Assembly (NCBI RefSeq): GCF_009829985.1
Contig: NZ_SZZU01000001.1
Span: 124,001 to 188,000 of the forward strand
Length of the DNA: 64,000 nt
Source of the DNA: Pantoea sp. Aalb
GTDB taxonomy: Bacteria; Pseudomonadota; Gammaproteobacteria; Enterobacterales; Enterobacteriaceae
Reading direction: 5' to 3'
Part shown: positions 56,959 through 64,000 of the stretch, one piece after another
How the letters are laid out: each line of letters opens with the position of its first letter
Position numbering within the stretch: the stretch's first letter is position 1
Notes under the pieces: generated by a model
Databases searched by the model: none
What the model saw: the letters and a program-made list of their open reading frames with translations, nothing else
Told to the model about the DNA's origin: nothing
Translations under genes and position numbers: made by a program

Positions 56959-57672
56959 ATGCAAAAAAGAAATGAGTTATATAGAGGTAAGGCAAAAACT
57001 CTATATAGCACGGATAACCCAGAACTATTGATACTTGAATTTCGTAATGATACATCATCAGGAAATGGTATACGAATCGAACAATTTGATCGTAAGGGAA
57101 TAATAAATAATAAATTAAATAGTTTTTTTATGATGAAACTAGAGGAAGCATTTATTCCTACACAAATCGAAAAATTATTATCAGATAATGAAGTTTTAGT
57201 GAAAAAATTAAAAATGTTTCCAGTAGAATGTATATTACGTAATCGTATAGCTGGATCATTGTCAAAAAGATTAGGCATGGAAGAGGGAGTAATTTTAAAT
57301 CCTCCATTATTTGAACTTTTTCTTAAAAATGATGCAAAACATGATCCAATGATCAATGAATCTTACTGTAATACTTTTAATTGGGTAAGTACTAAAGATT
57401 TAGAGAAAATACGTGAGTTAACTTATAATATAAATAATATATTAGTTAATATTTTTAATAGTGTTGATCTTATTCTAGTCGATTTTAAATTAGAATTCGG
57501 TCTGTTTAAAGGAGAAGTAATATTAGGAGATGAAGTGTCATTAGACGTTATGCGTTTATGGGATAAAACTACTATGAATAAAATGGATAAAGATCGTTTT
57601 CGTCAAAATTTAGGCGGTTTAATTGAAGCTTATGAAGCTGTAGCATATCGTTTAGGAGTTAATATTTATTAA
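56959..57672 (+). CDS. purC: Phosphoribosylaminoimidazole-succinocarboxamide synthase
   Basis: PurC (SAICAR synthetase) joins aspartate to CAIR, using ATP. Its 237 residues equal E. coli PurC. ELYRGKAKTLYSTD opens the protein, followed by LEFRNDTSSGNG, VPVECILRNRIAGS in near form (FPVECILRNRIAGSLSKRL), DPMINESYC and LVDFKLEFGLFKGEVILGDE. The bamC-purC neighbourhood is as in E. coli. The start ATG at 56959 has only a weak AAAAAG ribosome site. Confidence 0.96.
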   Translation: MQKRNELYRGKAKTLYSTDNPELLILEFRNDTSSGNGIRIEQFDRKGIINNKLNSFFMMKLEEAFIPTQIEKLLSDNEVLVKKLKMFPVECILRNRIAGSLSKRLGMEEGVILNPPLFELFLKNDAKHDPMINESYCNTFNWVSTKDLEKIRELTYNINNILVNIFNSVDLILVDFKLEFGLFKGEVILGDEVSLDVMRLWDKTTMNKMDKDRFRQNLGGLIEAYEAVAYRLGVNIY

Positions 57673-58019
57673 TAAATATTAAATTTAATTTAAAGATATA
57701 AAAAATTAATTTTTAATAATCTAATTACAAAATAATAAATATAGAAATATACGACTAATTTATTTTTTTAGAAAAATTACCATTAAACTAAATTAGTATT
57801 ATTTTAATATTTAGATTTTAAATCTAATTTGAATTCTTATGTTTTCTTATATATCATAGATAAAATCTTTATAATTTTAAATTTTAAACTAGTAATTTAT
57901 CAATTAGATAATTAATTATTAATACTAATTTAGTATTAATGTACTAATAATGAAAGCGTGCAATGTAAGTTCATTGAACGCTCAAAATTTAAATATATTT
58001 ATATTTTATAAATAATCAT
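57673..58019. other. Convergent spacer purC-ypfN
   Basis: 347 bp of A/T-rich DNA containing one hairpin (57955-57982) that probably terminates the dapE-ypfN transcript. No remnant of the genes found here in E. coli was recognised. Confidence 0.5.
57955..57982 (-). terminator. Putative terminator of dapE-ypfN
   Basis: AGCGTGCAATG (57955-57965) pairs with CATTGAACGCT (57972-57982) over 10 of 11 positions around a 6-nt loop. It lies 37 bp downstream of the ypfN stop on the minus strand and is followed on that strand by TTTCATTATT. Its GC content is well above the surroundings. Confidence 0.65.
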
Positions 58020-58217
58020 TTAATCATTTTTTCTATTAGTAGTATGATGTTGATCATTTATTTTATTTTTATTAAAAGTATCGCGTCTGTTTAAATCATT
58101 TTTGTTAGTTATATACTTTTTATAGTCGATCTTCTTTAGATCTTCATATGTATTTATTAAAACACCTATAATTAATGCTAGGATAAAGATCCACCAATAG
58201 TCTTTTAATAATTCCAT
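58020..58217 (-). CDS. ypfN: YpfN/UPF0370 small membrane protein
   Basis: A small protein of unknown function. The ATG at 58217 has GAGG 8 nt upstream and gives 65 residues (E. coli YpfN 66): MELLKDYWWIFILALIIGVLINTYEDLKKIDYKKY. An N-terminal membrane helix at about 9-25 is followed by a conserved charged stretch (DLKKIDYKKYITNK) and a polar tail. It follows dapE after 29 bp, the E. coli dapE-ypfN order. The frame remains open upstream into the dapE stop, but that part is unrelated to the family. Confidence 0.88.
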   Translation of the reverse strand: MELLKDYWWIFILALIIGVLINTYEDLKKIDYKKYITNKNDLNRRDTFNKNKINDQHHTTNRKND

Positions 58218-58246
58218 ATATTTTACCTCGCTTTTTTCACTTGTTA

Positions 58247-59374
58247 TCAAGTAATTAACTGTTCCATTATTCTTTTATACATGTGACTCAATTTCTGTAA
58301 TTCAGTTATTTTTACACATTCATCAATTTTATGGATAGTATAATTTACAGGGCCAAGTTCTATTACTTGTTCAGCTATTTTTATGATAAACCGTCCATCA
58401 GAAGTACCTCCATTAGTTAATATTTTAGGTTTAATTTTATTATAATACATAATGGAATTAATTACGGCATCCATCAATTCACCGTTAGATGTTAGAAATG
58501 GTTGACCTGAAATATTCCATGTAATTGAATAACATAATTGGTGGCGATTAAGTAATTTAGTTACATGCTCCTTGATCATTTGATCTGTCAATTCAGTATT
58601 AAAACGAAAGTTGAATTGTAAAAAAAGTTCACCCGGAATAACATTATTATTACCAACACCAGCTTGTATATTAGCTATTTGCATACTTGTTGGTGGAAAA
58701 AAATTATTTCCTAGATCCCACTTTGTTTCTATTAATTCGTTTAACACAGGGATTGCTCTGTGTACTGGATTATCAGCTAAATCTGGATAAGCTGCATGAC
58801 CCTGTACACCATATACGGTTAAATTAGCTGTTATTGAGCCGCGTCTACCATTTTTTATTGCATCACCTACAAATTTAATACTAGAAGGTTCACCTATTAA
58901 ACAATATGCTACCTGTTCATTACGTTCAATAAGATATTCAACTACTTTTGATGTACCATTTAAAGCATTACTTTCTTCATCAGAGGTAATTAAAAATGCT
59001 AATCTTTCTTTATGATTGGGGTGTTGTATCACAAATTGCTCAACTGCAACTATCATTGCTGCTAATGAACCTTTCATATCAGCAGCACCACGGCCAAACA
59101 ATATTTCATTTCTAATAGTTGGCTCGAAAGGAGGAGTAGTCCAGAGATTAGTATTACCAGGCGATACAACATCAGTATGGCCTGCAAATACTAGTGTTTT
59201 ACCTTTACCACGAGTAGCCCAAAAATTTTGAGTGTCTTTAATATTTATTCGTTCAATAGAAAATCCAATATTTTTTAAACGTGCAATTAATAAATCTTGA
59301 CATCCAGCATCATTAGGGCTAAGAGATGGACGACGGATAAGTTGCTGAGCTAATTCAATAACAGGACATAACAT
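58247..59374 (-). CDS. dapE: Succinyl-diaminopimelate desuccinylase
   Basis: DapE is a dinuclear zinc hydrolase that removes succinate from N-succinyl-LL-diaminopimelate. At 375 residues it equals E. coli DapE. Metal ligands are visible in FAGHTDVV (H66), GRGAADMKGS (D99) and TSDEESNA (catalytic Glu plus ligand), and the C-terminal histidine in GPVNYTIHKIDE. GGTSDGRFI is conserved. The gene is intact. Upstream lies 1.5 kb without an intact gene. Confidence 0.97.
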   Translation of the reverse strand: MLCPVIELAQQLIRRPSLSPNDAGCQDLLIARLKNIGFSIERINIKDTQNFWATRGKGKTLVFAGHTDVVSPGNTNLWTTPPFEPTIRNEILFGRGAADMKGSLAAMIVAVEQFVIQHPNHKERLAFLITSDEESNALNGTSKVVEYLIERNEQVAYCLIGEPSSIKFVGDAIKNGRRGSITANLTVYGVQGHAAYPDLADNPVHRAIPVLNELIETKWDLGNNFFPPTSMQIANIQAGVGNNNVIPGELFLQFNFRFNTELTDQMIKEHVTKLLNRHQLCYSITWNISGQPFLTSNGELMDAVINSIMYYNKIKPKILTNGGTSDGRFIIKIAEQVIELGPVNYTIHKIDECVKITELQKLSHMYKRIMEQLIT

Positions 59375-59710
59375 ATTATAATTGCCCCTAAAAAATTACT
59401 TAATATGGCAAATAGTTATTATGGCAAATAATTATTTTAGTATTTTAATATTATTCTAATATTGTTCTACAGTATTAGAAGTTTATAGTATCTATTAAAA
59501 TAGATGAAATACTTAAATTAAATAATAACATCCATCTTTCTATATTTTTTTATACTAAATCCAACTATTAAAAAATATACTATTATTAGTAATATTTTCT
59601 GATATACTTATATTTTTATACAAAACATCATAATGAAAAATAATAAGTGTAATTATAAATAATCATCATATTATATATTACATTAAGATATTAATTTATA
59701 AAATATTGAT
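59375..59710. other. Non-coding spacer dapE-ampH remnant
   Basis: About 336 bp of A/T-rich DNA upstream of dapE, including a short tandem (atggcaaatagttatt / atggcaaataattatt) near 59405-59436. No gene seen. Confidence 0.45.
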
Positions 59711-60275
59711 TTATTTGATAAATATTTTAGTTATAATAATTTTTATTTTTTTATAAGTTCGGCTCATGTATTCAGGTGTAGAATATATCCCACTGCTACC
59801 TGTAGCAGCTATAGTATTACTGCATAGACTAGCTTCTAGCGCTGGAATCATCAAGCGTCGACATTGTTCTATTGAAGGTATAAAAGTAGTGTTTCTCATT
59901 TTTAATGGACGGGTAACTAGTTGTTTTAGAAATTCTGGATGTCATAAATTAGCTGCCTTAGATACTGTATCAATTAGTAAGTAATAACCTAAATTAGAAT
60001 AATTTGCATATAATCCAAATATATTTTTTAATTCGGCTTTTTATAACTATTTCCAACAAACTAATTTAGTTGACAAAACAAAAACCTGACGATGTATTTT
60101 ACCTCTTGGCTGTTCTCTTGGAAGACTACTAGTATGTTTAGATAAGTGAATTAAACTAATCGGTCGACCGTTAAAAGTAGGTACGTGCATACTAAAAGGT
60201 GTATACTTACTTAATGGATCGTTAAGATGAGTCTGACCACGCTCATCTATTTTTACCATAATTATTGGTAATCCT
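59711..60275 (-). pseudogene. ampH: Remnant of an AmpH-type penicillin-binding peptidase
   Basis: The minus strand keeps recognisable AmpH sequence in one frame: DERGQTHLNDPLSKYTPF, VPTFNGRPISLIHL, SKHTSSLPREQP, RQVFVLSTK, then after in-frame stops YSNLGYYLLIDTVSKAAN, and VTRPLKMRNTTFIPSIEQCR, RLMIPALEASLCSNTIAATG, SSGIYSTPE. These follow the central region of E. coli AmpH in order (LNDPLSKY, THTSALPREQP, DTTFTPSPDQCRRLM, GSGGVYSTP). Three stops (TAG, TAA, TGA) interrupt it, and the N-terminal third, with the catalytic SxxK, and the C-terminal third are missing. AmpH is a periplasmic DD-peptidase involved in peptidoglycan recycling. A related class C beta-lactamase-like protein cannot be excluded. 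Confidence 0.9.
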
Positions 60276-60900
60276 TGAAGCTAATAATGGATTAGAAGAA
60301 GCTTAAACAATGCCTTTTAAAAAACTAAAGATATTATAAAAGATGATGCTAATAAAAGCATACATCTTTTATTTAATGCAATAATTCTATTATTAAAGAA
60401 AATATTATTTATATATTTAAAACACTTAATAAATAATAATAATAATAATAATAATTTTTCATCATATATTTAAAGGTATAAGCAATTTACATATTGATAA
60501 TGTTAATTACTTATTTTATAACATTAGTTTTATATATGTATTAGTATAATTTAAGAGAAAAGTTATACTAACTATAGTATATTTGTGTACATTTAAATTG
60601 AATATTATTTCAAAATAATATAGAGGTTTAATGTAATTATTTTAAGCTTATTATTTTTTAATATTTAATTTATTTAAACTCCTAGAAACTATTCTTCTAT
60701 GAAATTTTCATTACATTTAATAATTCAAAAAAATATTATTTTTATAATTAATATATGTATTTTACATATTTAATCATTAAGCGATTAGTCTTAATTGGTA
60801 AATGGTTTATTTTATACTGTTTTTAGTATTATACTATATATCTTTATTTTGATATTAATTGAGAATAACATTCCTTCTAGGAAGGAAGGTATTTTTATAA
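60276..60900. other. Non-coding spacer ampH remnant-talA
   Basis: About 625 bp of A/T-rich DNA with an (AAT)8 microsatellite (60432-60455). The left end may hold unreadable ampH N-terminal sequence. No other gene or RNA is evident. Confidence 0.45.
60432..60455. repeat. (AAT)8 microsatellite
   Basis: Eight perfect AAT units in non-coding DNA downstream of talA, a simple slippage-prone tract. Confidence 0.92.
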
Positions 60901-61860
60901 TTAATTAAACAGATAATTTGCTAACATATCTTCTAATTTTTTCTGATCTATTGCAAATTGCCTAATACCATCAGATAATTTTTCTACAGCCATAGAATCT
61001 TGATTATGCTCCCAATAAAATTCTGCTTGAGACAGTGGTGATAAAGGTCTATGGAAACATTCAATAGATGGCATTAGCTTGCGTATTACAGGTATGTGAT
61101 TATTGGCTAATTCTTGTAATAATTTAGGTGATATAGTAAGTTTATCACATCCTGCTAAAGCTAAGATTTGCTCTATTTTACGAAAACTTGCACCCATTAT
61201 AATTGTATTATAACGATATTTTTTATAGTAATTATAAATGCGATGTATTGATTTTACACCCCAATCTTTATCAACATCATATGGTTCTAAAGGTTGACGC
61301 ATGTTATACCAATCATAAATACGTCCTACAAATGGGGAAATTAGATATACATTAGCTTCAGCGCAAGCGCGTGCTTGTGCAAAAGAAAATAGTAAAGTAA
61401 GATTACATTGAATTTCTTTTTTTTGTAATTCTTCAGCAGCTTTAATCCCTTCCCAAGTTGAAGCTAATTTAATCAAAATACGAGAACGATTAATACCATA
61501 CTCTTCATACATACTTATTAATTTCTCTGCTTTAATAATACACATGTTACGATCAAAAGATAATCGAGCATCTATTTCAGTTGATACACGCCCCGGTATA
61601 TTTTTAAGTATCTCCATACCTATGTTAACAGCTACTTTATCACTTGCATTAATAGTTTGTGTCTCTTTATTTCCACCTTGTCTTTTAGCATATTGTATAG
61701 CGTCATTAATTAAGTATTTATAAGCATGAAAATTAGCAGCTTTAAGAATTAATGAAGGATTAGTAGTTGCGTCTTCAGGATGATAATGTCGAATAGATTC
61801 AATATCTCCACTATCTGCTACTACTGTAGAGAACTGTCTTAATGCGTCTAGTTGGTTCAT
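60901..61860 (-). CDS. talA: Transaldolase A
   Basis: Transaldolase moves a dihydroxyacetone unit between sugar phosphates in the non-oxidative pentose phosphate pathway. The 319 residues (E. coli TalA 316) contain VVADSGDIESIRHY, DATTNPSLILKAA, GRVSTEIDARLSFD and the Schiff-base K131 in RILIKLASTWEG. FSFAQARACAEA and GASFRKIEQILALAGCD follow. It resembles TalA more than TalB and has the E. coli talA-maeB neighbourhood, here divergent across 298 bp. It links to ribose supply for purine synthesis. Confidence 0.96.
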   Translation of the reverse strand: MNQLDALRQFSTVVADSGDIESIRHYHPEDATTNPSLILKAANFHAYKYLINDAIQYAKRQGGNKETQTINASDKVAVNIGMEILKNIPGRVSTEIDARLSFDRNMCIIKAEKLISMYEEYGINRSRILIKLASTWEGIKAAEELQKKEIQCNLTLLFSFAQARACAEANVYLISPFVGRIYDWYNMRQPLEPYDVDKDWGVKSIHRIYNYYKKYRYNTIIMGASFRKIEQILALAGCDKLTISPKLLQELANNHIPVIRKLMPSIECFHRPLSPLSQAEFYWEHNQDSMAVEKLSDGIRQFAIDQKKLEDMLANYLFN

Positions 61861-62099
61861 TTCTCAACTCCATTACTTAGTAATAAATAATATTTATAAA
61901 GATAAAATCTTTATTAGGTTAATTTAAAATAATTTGACAATTGTTATACTTACTTTTAAGTGAACATTTAATTTTAAAAACATAGTATCCATTACATGAT
62001 TTAAATAATTAAAAGATTATAAGAATCACATCTATTGTTAAAATAATATGTAATTTATTACAATCTGTGATTTATAAAAATTTTTAAATTTGTATACCA

Positions 62100-62151
62100 T
62101 CTTTTGCGCTGTTAATACTTATAATAAATCTTTTTTAAACTGTGCAAAAGG
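62100..62151 (+). promoter_or_regulatory. Hairpin enclosing the maeB ribosome site
   Basis: Bases 62100-62113 (TCTTTTGCGCTGTT) can pair with 62138-62151 (AACTGTGCAAAAGG) over 14 positions with two G-U wobbles and one T-T mismatch, leaving a 24-nt loop. The right arm contains most of the AAGGA ribosome site (62148-62152) of maeB. If folded in mRNA it would hide that site. The structure is seen in sequence; a regulatory role is inference. Confidence 0.5.
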
Positions 62152-62158
62152 ATTATCA

Positions 62159-64000
62159 ATGGATAATGAATTAAAACAAAGTGCTCTTGATTTTCATCAA
62201 TATCCTTCACCTGGCAAAATTCAAGTATCACCTACTAAACCACTAGCAACACAGCGTGATTTAGCATTAGCATATTCACCAGGAGTTGCCGTACCATGTT
62301 TAGCAATTAAAAAAAATGTTTTAGACGCACATAAATATACTGCTCGTGGAAACTTAGTAGCGGTAATATCTAATGGCACTGCTGTACTGGGTCTTGGCAA
62401 TATAGGAGCACTAGCTAGTAAACCTGTAATGGAAGGAAAAGGAGTATTATTTAAAAAATTTGCAGGCATTGATGTTTTTGATATTGAAATAAACGAAAAT
62501 AATCCTGATAAACTTATTGAAATAATAACTTCCTTAGAACCTACTTTTGGTGGTATTAATCTAGAAGATATTAAAGCACCAGAATGCTTTTATATTGAGA
62601 AATCTTTAAGAGAACGTATGAATATACCAGTATTTCATGATGATCAACACGGTACTGCTATTATTTGTACTGCTGCTGTACTCAATGCTTTATTAATCGT
62701 AAATAAAAAAATTTCTAATGTACGACTAGTCGTTTCTGGAGCAGGTGCTTCTGCCATTGCTTGTCTTAATTTACTAGTTGCATTAGGAATGAATAAAAAT
62801 AATATTATAGTATGTGATTCTAAAGGAGTTATCTATCTTGGACGAGAACCAAATTTAACAGTTACAAAGAAAAATTATGCAATAAAAGATAATGGTTCTC
62901 GAACTATAGATGACGTAATTAAAGATGCTGATATTTTTCTTGGTTGCTCAGGACCTAAAGTATTAACTCCAGAGATGGTAAAAAAAATGGCTCGAGATCC
63001 ATTGATCTTAGCTTTAGCTAATCCAGAACCTGAAATTATGCCTCCATTAGCTAAACAAGTACGTCCAGATGCTATTATCTGTACTGGTCGTTCTGATTTT
63101 GCTAATCAGGTAAATAATGTACTTTGTTTCCCTTTTATTTTTCGAGGTGCACTAGATGTAGGAGCAACAGCGATTAATGAAGAAATGAAGTTAGCAACAG
63201 TACATGCTATTGCTGCATTAGCACAAGCAGAACATAGCGATATTGTCGCATCTGCTTATGAAGATCAAAATTTAGATTTTGGTATTGAATATTTAATTCC
63301 TAAACCGTTTGATCCTCGTTTAATAGTACAGATCGCACCTGCTGTAGCAAAAGCAGCGATGGATTCTGGTGTAGCTACTAAACCTATTGATGATTTTGAT
63401 ATATATCGCGAAAAGCTTACTGAATTTGTTTATAAAACAAATTTATTTATGAAGCCTATTTTCTCCCAGGCCCGTAAAGATCCAAAGTACGTAGTATTAG
63501 CAGAAGGAGAAGAAGTTCGTGTATTACATGCTACTCAGGAATTAGTATCGTTAAAATTAGCTAAACCTATTTTAATTGGACGTCCTAATGTAATTATTAT
63601 GCGTTTAAAAAAACAAGGATTAAAAATAGAACCTGGTAAAGATTTTGAAATTGTTAATAATGAATCAGATCCACGTTTTAAAGAATATTGGAATGAATAT
63701 TATCAAATAATGAAAAGACGTGGTGTAACACCAGAAACAGCACAACGTGCAGTAATTGGAAATCCAACATTAATTGGTGCTCTTATGGTTCATCGTGGTG
63801 AAGCAGATGCAATGATCTGTGGCACTATCGGAGACTATCGAGAACATTATGATATAGTAGAAAAAGTTTTTGGATTTAGAGATGATGTAAAGGTAGCTGG
63901 TGCAATGAATGCACTTTTATTACCTAGTGGTAATACTTTTATCGCTGATACATATGTAAATGAAGATCCAAGTTCCGAACAATTAGTAGATATTACATTA
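62159..64000 (+). CDS. maeB: NADP-dependent malic enzyme (partial, runs off the window)
   Basis: MaeB oxidatively decarboxylates malate to pyruvate with NADP. The ATG at 62159 has AAGGA 6 nt upstream; 614 codons are inside the window without a stop, out of about 759 in E. coli. The malic domain (LAYSPGVAVPCLAI, FDIEINENNPDKL, FHDDQHGTAIICTAAVLNAL) and NAD-binding domain (VVSGAGASAIACLNLL, ALANPEPEI, TGRSDFANQVNNVLCFPFIFRG in part) are complete. The phosphotransacetylase-like C-terminal domain begins near residue 440 (VVLAEGEEVRVLHATQEL) and is cut by the window edge. It may supply pyruvate for DapA and NADPH. Confidence 0.96.
   Translation, partial: MDNELKQSALDFHQYPSPGKIQVSPTKPLATQRDLALAYSPGVAVPCLAIKKNVLDAHKYTARGNLVAVISNGTAVLGLGNIGALASKPVMEGKGVLFKKFAGIDVFDIEINENNPDKLIEIITSLEPTFGGINLEDIKAPECFYIEKSLRERMNIPVFHDDQHGTAIICTAAVLNALLIVNKKISNVRLVVSGAGASAIACLNLLVALGMNKNNIIVCDSKGVIYLGREPNLTVTKKNYAIKDNGSRTIDDVIKDADIFLGCSGPKVLTPEMVKKMARDPLILALANPEPEIMPPLAKQVRPDAIICTGRSDFANQVNNVLCFPFIFRGALDVGATAINEEMKLATVHAIAALAQAEHSDIVASAYEDQNLDFGIEYLIPKPFDPRLIVQIAPAVAKAAMDSGVATKPIDDFDIYREKLTEFVYKTNLFMKPIFSQARKDPKYVVLAEGEEVRVLHATQELVSLKLAKPILIGRPNVIIMRLKKQGLKIEPGKDFEIVNNESDPRFKEYWNEYYQIMKRRGVTPETAQRAVIGNPTLIGALMVHRGEADAMICGTIGDYREHYDIVEKVFGFRDDVKVAGAMNALLLPSGNTFIADTYVNEDPSSEQLVDITL

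Noticed and set aside
60047..60259. Short minus-strand frame considered as a separate small gene (with 59711-59899)
   Set aside because: Both are pieces of the same interrupted ampH remnant, co-linear with AmpH.
1..64000. tRNA genes, rRNA, insertion sequences, prophage, toxin-antitoxin or defence systems
   Set aside because: Apart from tmRNA, no T-arm-like GC-rich motifs, transposase frames, integrases or defence families were recognised. A covariance-model scan would be decisive for small RNAs.

Overview
The window is a chromosome segment of a strongly A+T-rich, genome-reduced gammaproteobacterium, most likely an obligate insect endosymbiont of the Enterobacterales/Sodalis-allied type (the Baumannia/Blochmannia/Wigglesworthia lifestyle). 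The evidence is proteins that align closely and near full length with E. coli, E. coli-like gene order with intervening genes deleted, long A/T-rich spacers, homopolymer runs, decayed pseudogenes and no mobile elements, phage, CRISPR or tRNA genes. I cannot name the species from sequence alone.

Layout. 1-9969 holds lpxB-rnhB-dnaE-accA-tilS-proS, the E. coli 4-minute order. From 10257 onward the order follows E. coli about 59 down to 53 min: a ruined pssA, queH, tmRNA (ssrA), smpB, rnfH, bamE, nadK, grpE, ung (frameshifted), nadB, rseC, lepA-lepB-rnc-era, pdxJ-acpS, pgpC, tadA, purL, glyA, a membrane protein, suhB, iscS, ndk, rlmN, rodZ (short), ispG-hisS-yfgM-bamB-der, guaB-guaA, purN-purM, hda, bcp, dapA-bamC (short), purC, ypfN-dapE, an ampH remnant, talA and maeB (runs off the right edge).

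Functions. De novo purine and GMP synthesis is well represented (purL, purM, purN, purC, guaA, guaB, with glyA for one-carbon units). There are single steps of lysine/diaminopimelate (dapA, dapE), NAD(P) (nadB, nadK), pyridoxal phosphate (pdxJ), isoprenoid (ispG), fatty acid (accA, acpS), lipid A (lpxB) and central carbon metabolism (talA, maeB). Translation and RNA quality control are kept (tmRNA/SmpB, LepA, Era, Der, RNase III, TilS, TadA, RlmN, QueH, two synthetases), as are replication (DnaE, Hda, RnhB) and a minimal envelope assembly set (BamB, BamE, stub BamC, LepB, YfgM, short RodZ).

I found no new multi-gene system. What stands out is gene-by-gene erosion: BamC cut to its lipidated BamD-binding tail; RodZ cut to its cytoplasmic and membrane part; SuhB with its catalytic metal ligands replaced; IscS lacking its C-terminal tail with no iscU next to it; Ung broken at a poly-A tract; pssA and ampH in ruins; and GrpE carrying twelve perfect copies of a 12-bp repeat. 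Two conserved regulatory features survive: a sigma-32-type promoter before grpE and a CTG start codon for hda.
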